Of a DNA stretch of 64,000 nucleotides, positions 44,876 to 52,077 are shown one piece after another. How positions within the stretch are numbered: position 1 is the first letter of the stretch; each line of letters begins with the position of its first letter. Made by a program: the position numbers and the translations under genes. The notes below the pieces were generated by a model that was not told the origin of the DNA, did no database searches, and saw only the letters and a list, made by a program, of their open reading frames with translations. The stretch is from Streptoverticillium olivoreticuli subsp. olivoreticuli (GTDB taxonomy: Bacteria > Actinomycetota > Actinomycetes > Streptomycetales > Streptomycetaceae): NCBI RefSeq assembly GCF_003391135.1, contig NZ_CP031455.1, forward strand, positions 7,777,501-7,841,500, in the 5' to 3' direction.

Positions 44876-44891
44876 TTGCGTTATTACGCAA
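44876..44891. promoter_or_regulatory. 16-bp palindrome upstream of the fused ABC transporter
   Basis: TTGCGT-TATT-ACGCAA is a perfect inverted repeat in an AT-rich island, 134 bp upstream of the permease start. The adjacent minus-strand text TATTTGCG resembles TATTTGCA at the arsR start (41137). It is a likely operator for that ArsR protein (inference). Confidence 0.6.
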
Positions 44892-45031
44892 ATAATCGCA
44901 GGTCGGGGGCCGGATACGCGCATCCGGGGGCCGGCTGCTCCGAGTACGGGGCGGCCGTGCGCTCGCGGGAGCCGGTCGTCGGCCGGCCGTTCCGTGTGGC
45001 GGCGGGGCGCACGGGACCCGCCGCCACCTCC

Positions 45032-45808
45032 TCACGCCGCCGCGGGCCGGTCGGTGCCCTGCGCCAGACGGCCCGTCGGCTCCGGGCGCGGACCCCACGT
45101 GCGGACACCGGTGCCGGTGGGCGGCCGGTTCGCCCCGAGGGCCGCCCTGGCCTCCGTGGCGTAGGTGTCCACGTACTCCTGCTCCGAGAGCTTGAGGATC
45201 GCGTACATGATCTCGTCCGTGACGGCCCGCAGCACCGCGCGGTGGTCGTGCATCCCGTCGTAGCGGGAGAAGTCCAGCGGCTCCCCGAAGCGGATCGTGA
45301 TCGGCACGAGGCGCGGCAGGCGCCGCCCCGTCGGCTGCGCCTCGAAGGTGCCGATCATCGCGCAGGGGATCACGGGCGCGCCCGACTTGAGCGCCATGGC
45401 CGCCACGCCGACCCGCCCTTTGTAGAGCCGCCCGTCGTGCGAGCGGGTCCCCTCGGGGTAGATGCCCAGCAACTCGCCCCGCTCCAGGACACCCAGTGCC
45501 GTGTCGACCGCGGCCTGCGCCGCCTCCTTGCCCGACCGGTCCACGGGTATCGCCCCGATCCCCCGGAAGAACGCCGCGGTGAGCCGGCCCCTGAGGCCGG
45601 CGCCCGTGAAGTACTCCATCTTCGCGAGGAAGGAGATCCGGCGCCTGACCATGACCGGCATCATGAAGTGGTCGGAGAACGACAGGTGGTTCCCCGCGAT
45701 GATCGCCGCGCCGGTGCCCGGCAGATGCTCCATCCCCTCCACGCGCGGCCGGAACAGCCAGCGCAACAACGGCACCAACACCACGGATTTGAAAGCGAAG
45801 TAGAACAC
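45032..45808 (-). CDS. 1-acyl-sn-glycerol-3-phosphate acyltransferase (PlsC family)
   Basis: A 258-aa acyltransferase with the H-x4-D catalytic motif in GNHLSFSD (about residues 39-46), the GAIPVDRS block, the EGTRS phosphate-binding motif and PVIPCAMIG. It transfers an acyl chain to lysophosphatidic acid or a similar acceptor at the inner membrane face. The start is GTG 45808; the N-terminal hydrophobic stretch YFAFKSVVLVPLLRWLF helps membrane binding. The C-terminal 40 residues are Pro/Arg-rich and probably disordered. It stands alone on minus. Confidence 0.88.
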   Translation of the reverse strand: MFYFAFKSVVLVPLLRWLFRPRVEGMEHLPGTGAAIIAGNHLSFSDHFMMPVMVRRRISFLAKMEYFTGAGLRGRLTAAFFRGIGAIPVDRSGKEAAQAAVDTALGVLERGELLGIYPEGTRSHDGRLYKGRVGVAAMALKSGAPVIPCAMIGTFEAQPTGRRLPRLVPITIRFGEPLDFSRYDGMHDHRAVLRAVTDEIMYAILKLSEQEYVDTYATEARAALGANRPPTGTGVRTWGPRPEPTGRLAQGTDRPAAA

Positions 45809-46015
45809 GATCAGTGACCCCCTCGGCCGACTGGCCCCCGCGCCGAGGCACGCTAGTCGGCCGCACGGATCATGGGGAGAGGGACTATTGAGCCATTCGT
45901 GACGGCACTGCGTGCCATGGCCGGGAGCCGCGGTCCGCCGGGCGCGGTCGTCGCGCGGTGCCCGGCAGGGTGCCGGGCCGCCGCGCGCTCTCCACCCCCG
46001 CGCTCTGACGCGCCG

Positions 46016-48001
46016 TCACCGGCCTGCCTCGCCCGCCCCCAGCCACGTCGCCTCGCGGAGCATCCGCAGGCCGTTGAGGCCGACGATGACGGTCGAGCCC
46101 TCGTGTCCCAGGACGCCCAGGGGCAGCGGCAGATGCCCTGCCAGGTCCCAGACCACCAGGCCGGAGATGAACACCGAGGCGATCACCAGGTTCTGCACCA
46201 CCAGGCCGCGGGCCCGCCGGGACAGGGCCACCACCTGGGGGACGGCGGCGAGTTCGTCGCGGACGACGACGGCGTCCGCCGTCTCCAGCGCGAGGTCGGA
46301 ACCGGCCCGGCCCATGGCGATGCCGGTGTGGGCGGCGGCCAGCGCGGGCGCGTCGTTGACACCGTCACCGATCATCAGCACCCGCCGCCCGGCGGCCCCC
46401 TGCTCCCGCACGGCCGCGACCTTGTCCTCCGGCAGCAGACCGGCGCGTACGTCGCCGATGCCGACCTCGGCGGCGAGGCGGGCGGCGGCGCGGGGGTTGT
46501 CGCCGGTCAGCAGCATCGGGGCCGTGCCGGTCAGCGCCGTCAGCGAGGCGACCGTGGCGGCGGCGCCGGGCCGGAGGCGGTCGGCGATGCCGAGCACGCC
46601 GACGGCGACGCCGTCGCGGCGGACGAGGACCGCGGTGCGGCCCGCGCCCTCCAGCTCCCCGGCGACGGCCGCGGCGTCGGCGGCCGCCCCGTCACCGGCT
46701 CCGCCGGTCAGCCGGGCCGGAGCGCCGACGGCGACCGCGTGCCCGTCGACGGAGGCGGTCACTCCGACGCCGGGGGAGGAGGCGAAGCCCTCCGCGAGCG
46801 GGATGAGCAGGCCCCGCTCCCGGGCGGCGCGCACGACGGCGCGGGCCAGCGGGTGCTCGCTCGGGTGCTCGGCCGCCGCGGCCACCGCGAGCAACTCGTC
46901 GGCGTCCAGGCCGCTCCCGGCCAGGGGGCGGACGTCGGTCACCCGGGGCGTGCCCTCGGTCAGCGTGCCGGTCTTGTCCAGCGCGACCGCGTCCACCCGG
47001 CCGAGGCGCTCCATGACCACCGCGGACTTCACGAGCACGCCGTGGCGCCCGGCGTTGGCGATCGCGGACAGCAGCGGCGGCATGGTGGCCAGCACCACCG
47101 CGCACGGGGAGGCAACGATCATGAAGGTCATCGCCCGCAGCAGCGAGCCGGTCAGGCCCGAGCCGAAGGCGAGCGGCACGGCGAAGACGGCGAGCGTGGC
47201 CAGGACGATGCCGATGGAGTACCGCTGCTCGACCTTCTCGATGAACAGCTGCGTCGGCGCCTTGGTCTCCGAGGCCTCCTCGACCATGGCCACGATCCGT
47301 GCGACGACCGAGTCCGAGGCGTCCCGCTCGACCTTCACGCGCAGCGCGCCGGTGCCGTTCACGGTCCCGGCGAAGACCTCGTCCCCCGCCTCCTTGGCGA
47401 CCGGCAGCGGCTCGCCGGTGATGGTCGCCTGGTCGACCTCGCTGCCGCCGTCCAGGACGCGCCCGTCGGCGCCGACCCGTTCGCCCGGCCGGATCAGGAT
47501 GGTGTCGCCGACCACGAGGTCCCCGGAGGCGACCGTCCGCTCCTCGCCGTCGTCCAGCAGGAGGGTGGCGGTGTCCGGGGCGAGGTCGAGCAGGCCGCGG
47601 ACCGAGTCGGCGGTACGGGCGGTCGCCAGCGCCTCGAGCGCTCCGGACGTGGCGAAGATGACGATCAGCAGCGCGCCGTCCATCACCTGCCCGATCGCGA
47701 CCGCGCCGAGCGCGGCGACGATCATCAGCAGGTCGACGTCGAGGGTCCGCTCCCGCAGGGCCACCAGCCCGGCCCAGCCCGGCTCCCAGCCCCCGGCCAC
47801 ATACGCGACGGCGTACAGCGGACCCCAGGCCCAGGCCGGCGCCCCGGTGAGGTGCAGCGGCAGCGCGGTCAGGAACGCGAGCGTGGCCGCGGCCGCCCAG
47901 CGGGCCTCCGCCAGCGCGAACACCCGGGTACGGCGCCGCGGCGCCGGCGTCGTGGAGGTCGGTACCGCGCGTTCGGGGCGCCGGAGCAGGGTGGAAGGCA
48001 T
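46016..48001 (-). CDS. P1B-type metal ATPase, SPC subgroup (P1B-4-like)
   Basis: A 661-aa ATPase with TMs in the first 150 residues, an actuator TGEPLP (phosphatase loop), a metal-site helix ASPCAVV (about 297), DKTGTLT with the phosphorylated Asp (about 342), an HP motif in SEHPLAR and GDGVNDAPALAAA. The SPC motif instead of CPC and the lack of an N-terminal metal-binding domain place it in P1B-4, which exports Co2+, Ni2+, Fe2+ or Zn2+. It is divergent from an ArsR sensor with a suitable metal site; a shared operator lies between. ATG 48001 follows GAAGGG. Confidence 0.9.
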   Translation of the reverse strand: MPSTLLRRPERAVPTSTTPAPRRRTRVFALAEARWAAAATLAFLTALPLHLTGAPAWAWGPLYAVAYVAGGWEPGWAGLVALRERTLDVDLLMIVAALGAVAIGQVMDGALLIVIFATSGALEALATARTADSVRGLLDLAPDTATLLLDDGEERTVASGDLVVGDTILIRPGERVGADGRVLDGGSEVDQATITGEPLPVAKEAGDEVFAGTVNGTGALRVKVERDASDSVVARIVAMVEEASETKAPTQLFIEKVEQRYSIGIVLATLAVFAVPLAFGSGLTGSLLRAMTFMIVASPCAVVLATMPPLLSAIANAGRHGVLVKSAVVMERLGRVDAVALDKTGTLTEGTPRVTDVRPLAGSGLDADELLAVAAAAEHPSEHPLARAVVRAARERGLLIPLAEGFASSPGVGVTASVDGHAVAVGAPARLTGGAGDGAAADAAAVAGELEGAGRTAVLVRRDGVAVGVLGIADRLRPGAAATVASLTALTGTAPMLLTGDNPRAAARLAAEVGIGDVRAGLLPEDKVAAVREQGAAGRRVLMIGDGVNDAPALAAAHTGIAMGRAGSDLALETADAVVVRDELAAVPQVVALSRRARGLVVQNLVIASVFISGLVVWDLAGHLPLPLGVLGHEGSTVIVGLNGLRMLREATWLGAGEAGR

Positions 48002-48057
48002 GGCGGGGACAACCCTTCGCGGACGGAGGAGCGGCAACACGACCACCGTACAGGAAC

Positions 48058-48091
48058 GAATGAACAGGTCTTCATTCATCGTCGGTAGGAT
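48058..48091. promoter_or_regulatory. ArsR operator and leaderless promoter
   Basis: GAATGAA-CAGGTC-TTCATTC (48058-48077) has 7-bp arms like the TGAA-N6-TTCA boxes of SmtB/CzrA repressors. TAGGAT at 48086-48091 is a -10 with the ATG at 48098 only 6 nt on. The operator lies in the -35 region and would block both divergent genes. Confidence 0.75.
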
Positions 48092-48097
48092 GGCCAT

Positions 48098-48472
48098 ATG
48101 GGTCATGGAGCCGACAAGAACGAAAAGAACGCCACCACCCGCGAACGCCTGGACACCGTCGGGACCGCGGACGTCGCCGCCACGCTCCAGGCCCTGGCCA
48201 CCCCTTCGCGGCTGCTGATCCTCGCCCGCCTCCAGGAGGGCCCCTGCGCCGCGGGCGACCTCGCCCAGGCGGTGGGCATGGAGCAGTCCGCCTGCTCCCA
48301 CCAGCTCCGCCTGCTGCGCAACCTCGGCCTGGTGACCGCCGAACGCCGGGGCCGCTCGATCATCTACGCCCTCTACGACCACCACGTCGCCGAACTCCTC
48401 GACCAGGCGCTCTATCACGTGGAGCACTTGCGGCTCGGCCTGCGCGACGCCCCGGTGGAGGCGGCTTTGTGA
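48098..48472 (+). CDS. ArsR/SmtB-family metal sensor (CzrA/KmtR-like)
   Basis: A 124-aa repressor with ALATPSRLLILARLQ, the recognition helix GMEQSACSHQLRLLRNLGLV and the wing RRGRSIIYALYD. The last helix reads DHHVAELLDQALYHVEH, which fits the alpha5 metal site D-x-H-x10-H-x2-H of Zn/Ni/Co sensors. An extra N-terminal run (GHGADKNEKN) adds His. It would release the operator when Ni, Co or Zn rises, switching on the divergent ATPase gene. Leaderless start as described for the promoter. Confidence 0.88.
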   Translation: MGHGADKNEKNATTRERLDTVGTADVAATLQALATPSRLLILARLQEGPCAAGDLAQAVGMEQSACSHQLRLLRNLGLVTAERRGRSIIYALYDHHVAELLDQALYHVEHLRLGLRDAPVEAAL

Positions 48473-48708
48473 TCCCGGCCGCGCGTGGGGGGCGGGGAAG
48501 CCGGTGGCCGGACGGGACGTGGAGCACTTCCTGAACCACGTCCCCGGATGACCGGAGCAGGGCGGGCGGGGCACGAACTCCGCAGGTTCCGGTGAACAGT
48601 CGAGGGGCGAAGGGTACGGGGCCGGGCGCGCTGGGCAGGTTGACCGGGGGCGCCGCGCGGCCGCGGCGCTCCCGCCGGCTCCCGCGGCTTCGACAGGACG
48701 GCCCCGCG

Positions 48709-49473
48709 ATGAACGGTCCACGAGTCCTCGCCCGCACTGCGGGCGCCACGTCCCCGCACGGCTACGAGGTCACGCTCGCCACGGACGAGGGCGTGCACGC
48801 CGCGCAGCGGCTCCGGCACACCGTCCTCACCGGCGAGTTCGGCGACGGCGCCGTGTCCGCGGTGGACGGCCGCGACGTGGACGCCTTCGACGAGCTCTGC
48901 GACCACCTCGTCGTCCACGCGGTCGCCACCGGGGAGCTGGTCGGCACCTACCGGCTGCTGCCCCCGGGAGCCGCACGCGCCGCTCAAGGGCTCTACGCGG
49001 ACGGGGAGTTCGACCTCGGAGCGCTCGCGCCCCTGCGCGGCGACCTGGTGGAGGCCGGGCGCGCGTGCGTCCACCCCGGGCACCGCAACGGCACGGTGAT
49101 GCTCGCCCTGTGGGCCGGCATCCTCGGCTACCTGACCGAGCGTCAGCTGCGCTGGCTGTGCGGCTGCGCCTCCGTGCCCCTCGACGACGGCGGGGGCCGG
49201 GCGGCCGCCGCCTGGCGGACGGCCCGCGACCGGCACTACGCACCCCCGTCGCAGCGGGTGCACCCCCACGTCCCCTGGCGGGCCGCCGCCGCGCCCGAGG
49301 ACGCGGACGGCGAGCTCCCCCCGCTCCTGCGCGGCTACCTGCGCCTGGGCGCCCGGGTGTGCGGACCACCGGCCTTCGACGCGGACTTCAACGCCGCCGA
49401 CCTCTTCGTCCTGCTGTCCCTGGACCGGGTGCACCCCGACTACCTCCGCCTGCTGCGAAGGATGAGCGGATGA
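48709..49473 (+). CDS. olsB: Ornithine-acyl-ACP N-acyltransferase (OlsB-like)
   Basis: A 254-aa GNAT of the OlsB/hemolysin-like family that N-acylates ornithine with a 3-hydroxyacyl-ACP chain, giving lyso-ornithine lipid. It shows AAQRLRHTVLTGEFG, DELCDHLVV, GELVGTYRLLPP and LVEAGRACVHPGHRNG, the diagnostic core, then YLTERQLRWLCGCASVPL. ATG 48709 follows AGGACGG. It overlaps the OlsA-like gene by 4 nt and an ACP and ketosynthase follow, so one four-gene operon is likely. Ornithine as acceptor is inferred from family. Confidence 0.82.
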   Translation: MNGPRVLARTAGATSPHGYEVTLATDEGVHAAQRLRHTVLTGEFGDGAVSAVDGRDVDAFDELCDHLVVHAVATGELVGTYRLLPPGAARAAQGLYADGEFDLGALAPLRGDLVEAGRACVHPGHRNGTVMLALWAGILGYLTERQLRWLCGCASVPLDDGGGRAAAAWRTARDRHYAPPSQRVHPHVPWRAAAAPEDADGELPPLLRGYLRLGARVCGPPAFDADFNAADLFVLLSLDRVHPDYLRLLRRMSG

Positions 49474-50399
49474 CGCCACCGCACTCCACGGCCGCCGCGC
49501 CCTGGCGGCCGGTCTCCCCCTGCGGGCGCGACTGCCTGCCGCCCGGCACGCCCACCGTCGGACGCGTCCGGCGGACGCTGCGGACCGGCGCGTTCCTGCT
49601 GCTGCTCGCCCACGTGCCGCTGCTCGCCCTGACGAGACTCGCCGGGCACCGGGTGTCGGACGCGGCCTACCGCCGGTTCATGCGGGGCGTCCTGCGGTCG
49701 ATGGGGGTTCGCTGGACGGTCGGCGGGGCGCACGACCGCACCGCCGCCGTGGCCCCGCTGGTCGTCGGCGACCACACGTCGTGGCTCGACGCCTGCGTGC
49801 TCCCCGCCGCGCTGCCCGTACGCCTCGTGAGCCGGGCCGACCTGCGCCGCTGGCCGGTCGTCGGGTGGGTCTCGGCCATCGGCCGCAGCCTCTACGTCGA
49901 CCGGGACCGGCTGTCCACGCTGCCGGACAGCGTCGCCCGCATCACCACGGCGCTGCGCGACGGCGACGCGGTCGCCGTCTTCGCCGAGGGCACGACCTGG
50001 TGCGGCGCCGCCGGGGGCCGCTACCGCCCGGCGGCCTTCCAGGCCGCCCTCGACGCCGGAGCGGCCGTACACCCGGTGGCCCTGCGCTACCACGTCGCGG
50101 GCAGACCGACGACGGCCGCCTCCTACGTGGGACCCATGTCCGCCGCGGAGTCCCTGCGCAACACCGCCGCGATCCGCGGACTGACCGTCGACGTGATCCT
50201 CCTGCCCCCCATTCCCCCCGGCGCCGCATCCGACCGCCGCGGGCTCGCCGCGCTCGCCGAGCGCGCGGTCGACGCCCACAGCCCGGCGGGGCACCGCTGC
50301 TCCGCACGGCACTGCCGCGTACCGCACGCGGCCTGCACCCGGTGCGCGCTCCCCGCGCCTCGCGCACCGGACCGGCACGGCGCACCGCACCCCTTGTGA
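49470..50399 (+). CDS. Lyso-ornithine lipid O-acyltransferase-like (OlsA/PlsC family)
   Basis: A 309-aa PlsC-fold acyltransferase with the H-x4-D motif GDHTSWLD (about residue 91), the LVSRADLRRWPVVGW block, IGRSLYVDR and the AEGTTW motif (FAEGTTWCG) in place of EGTRS. It would add the second acyl chain to lyso-ornithine lipid. The N-terminal 40 residues are basic, then a hydrophobic segment (FLLLLAHVPLLALTRL). The last 40 residues are Cys/His-rich (HRCSARHCRVPHAACTRC), odd for the family and possibly a small metal site. ATGA overlap with olsB. Confidence 0.82.
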   Translation: MTPPHSTAAAPWRPVSPCGRDCLPPGTPTVGRVRRTLRTGAFLLLLAHVPLLALTRLAGHRVSDAAYRRFMRGVLRSMGVRWTVGGAHDRTAAVAPLVVGDHTSWLDACVLPAALPVRLVSRADLRRWPVVGWVSAIGRSLYVDRDRLSTLPDSVARITTALRDGDAVAVFAEGTTWCGAAGGRYRPAAFQAALDAGAAVHPVALRYHVAGRPTTAASYVGPMSAAESLRNTAAIRGLTVDVILLPPIPPGAASDRRGLAALAERAVDAHSPAGHRCSARHCRVPHAACTRCALPAPRAPDRHGAPHPL

Positions 50400-50422
50400 G
50401 AACCGACCGCGAAAGGACAGCG

Positions 50423-50662
50423 ATGGGCAGTGCGTACGAAACCCTGACCGAGGCCCTCGTCACCCGGATAGGCATCGACCCCGAACGACTCGCCCCGGAC
50501 CGTACGTTCGCGGATCTGGCCCTGGACTCCATGGCCCTGGTCGAACTGGCCGTGGCCCTCGACGAGCACACCGAGGCCGTGCTGCCGCTCGAGGGCCTGA
50601 ACACCCTGACCCTCGCCGAGGCGGCGGCCCTGCTGGACGCGCCCGGTGGGACCGGCCGGTGA
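50423..50662 (+). CDS. Acyl carrier protein
   Basis: A 79-aa ACP with the phosphopantetheine attachment motif ALDSMALVEL (Ser36), short acidic helices around it and PERLAPDRTFADL ahead, as in the fatty acid and PKS ACPs. The GAAAGGACAG ribosome site lies before the ATG. It sits between the OlsA-like and ketosynthase genes and overlaps the latter by 4 nt. It probably carries the acyl chain used by OlsB rather than serving general fatty acid synthesis (inference). Confidence 0.85.
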   Translation: MGSAYETLTEALVTRIGIDPERLAPDRTFADLALDSMALVELAVALDEHTEAVLPLEGLNTLTLAEAAALLDAPGGTGR

Positions 50663-51879
50663 GCGAGGACGAGGTGGCCGTCACCGGCCTCGGGCTCGTC
50701 ACCGCCGCCGGCGTCGGGACGGCCGCCACCTGGAACGGGCTGTTGTCCGGCCGGAGCCGCGCCGCGCCCGACCCGGGGCTGGCCGGGCTGCCGGTCGGCT
50801 TCTCCTGCCGGAGCGACTTCGACGCGTGCGCCGCGCTGGGGCGCCGGGCGGCGGCCCGGCTCGACCGGTTCAGCGCGATGGCCGTGGCCGCCGCGCGGGA
50901 GGCGGTCGCCGACGCGGGCCTGGACACCACCGCCTGGGATCCGCTGCGGGTGGCGGTGGTGATCGGGGCGAGCACCGCGTGCATGGAGCACTACGACCGG
51001 GAGTTCGCGTGGATCGCGGCGGGGCGTCCCGAGCGGGTCTCGCCCATGGCGATCATGCGGAGCATCCCCAACATGGCCGCGGGCGAGGTCGGCCTCGACC
51101 TGGGTGCCCGCGGCCCCAACCTGGCCGTCTCCACCGCCTGCGCCTCCGGTGCCACCGCCGTCGGCGTGGCCCGCGACCTGGTGCGCGCGGGCAGTTGTGA
51201 CATCGCCGTCGCCGGAGGCAGCGAATCGCTGCGGGCCCGAAGCACCGCCGTCGGCTTCCACCAGATGCGCGCCCTGTCCGTACGCGGCCACGACCCCGAG
51301 GGCGCGTCCCGGCCGTTCGACACCGACCGGGACGGATTCGTACTCGGCGAGGGCGCCGGGCTGCTCGTCCTCGAACGCCCCGCCCACGCCCGGGCCCGGG
51401 GCGCGAGGCCCCGCGCCCTGCTGCGGGGGTACGGCGCCTCCTGCGACGCCCACCACACCGTCGCCCCGCACCCGGACGGGCGCGGCGCGGCGGACGCGCT
51501 GCGCGTGGCCCTGACCGACGCGGGGATGGCGCCCGGCGACGTCGACCACGTCAACGCCCACGGCACCGCCACCAGGATCAACGACCTCACCGAATTCCGG
51601 GCCCTCGCCCGGGTGTTCCACGACCCGCCGCCCGTCACGGCCCCCAAGGGCGTACTCGGCCACTCCGCGGGCGGCGCGGGCGGCATCGAGGCGGCGTGCT
51701 GCGTACTCACCCTCCAGCACCAGCTCATCCCGCCCACCGCGAACCTCGACAACCCGGACCCGGCCATCCCCCTGGACGTCGTGCGCAAGGCGCCCCGCCA
51801 CGCCCGCCTGACGACGGCGGTGAGCAACTCCTTCGGCTTCGGGGGCCAGAACGCGGTGCTCGTCTTCAGCACTTCCTGA
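50659..51879 (+). CDS. Beta-ketoacyl-ACP synthase (KAS II-like)
   Basis: A 406-aa thiolase-fold condensing enzyme with the triad Cys161 (STACASG), His301 (NAHGTAT) and His335 (GHSAGGAGG), so it should be active. GEGAGLLVLE and the C-terminal NSFGFGGQNAV also match FabF. It elongates an acyl-ACP with malonyl-ACP. GTG 50659 overlaps the ACP stop (GTGA). Together with ACP, OlsB and the OlsA-like enzyme it suggests custom chain building for an amino lipid. A terminator follows 18 nt downstream. Confidence 0.9.
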   Translation: MSEDEVAVTGLGLVTAAGVGTAATWNGLLSGRSRAAPDPGLAGLPVGFSCRSDFDACAALGRRAAARLDRFSAMAVAAAREAVADAGLDTTAWDPLRVAVVIGASTACMEHYDREFAWIAAGRPERVSPMAIMRSIPNMAAGEVGLDLGARGPNLAVSTACASGATAVGVARDLVRAGSCDIAVAGGSESLRARSTAVGFHQMRALSVRGHDPEGASRPFDTDRDGFVLGEGAGLLVLERPAHARARGARPRALLRGYGASCDAHHTVAPHPDGRGAADALRVALTDAGMAPGDVDHVNAHGTATRINDLTEFRALARVFHDPPPVTAPKGVLGHSAGGAGGIEAACCVLTLQHQLIPPTANLDNPDPAIPLDVVRKAPRHARLTTAVSNSFGFGGQNAVLVFSTS

Positions 51880-51897
51880 ACCGGGCGCGGGAACGGG

Positions 51898-51925
51898 CAA
51901 GGCCCCCACCGGAGTGGGGGCCTTG
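51898..51925. terminator. Terminator after ketosynthase gene
   Basis: A 12-bp perfect stem, CAAGGCCCCCAC and its complement, with a CGGA tetraloop, between the convergent ketosynthase and tRNA-Lys genes. Confidence 0.85.
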
Positions 51926-51930
51926 AGCGG

Positions 51931-52004
51931 TGCGCCACCAGGGACTCGAACCCCGGACCTGCTGATTAAGAGTCAGCCGCTCTGACCAACTGAGCTAGCG
52001 GCGC
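51931..52004 (-). tRNA. tRNA-Lys (CTT)
   Basis: A 74-nt tRNA on minus. It has a 7-bp acceptor (GCGCCGC/GTGGCGC with one G-T pair), a D-loop AGTTGGTCA, a CTGACTCTTAATCAG anticodon arm with anticodon CTT, and the T-arm GGGGTTCGAGTCCCT. CCA is not encoded. A TAATAT box lies about 10 nt upstream (52009-52022 region, AT-rich) as a likely -10. It reads AAG codons. Confidence 0.95.
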
Positions 52005-52045
52005 GGAAGAAATATTACATGACGTTCCGGGTGGTCCGCCCCGGG

Positions 52046-52075
52046 CCCGTCGGCCGGCCCGGGGCGGCCGACGGG
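52046..52075 (-). terminator. Terminator of the metallophosphoesterase gene
   Basis: A 10-bp perfect stem CCCGTCGGCC/GGCCGACGGG with a 10-nt loop, starting 2 nt after the stop codon on minus and before the tRNA promoter. Confidence 0.75.
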
Positions 52076-52077
52076 CG

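Noticed and set aside
41698..44895. A 1,065-codon open frame on the plus strand
   Set aside because: It is the complement of the ABC ATPase and fused permease genes, with no recognisable domain.
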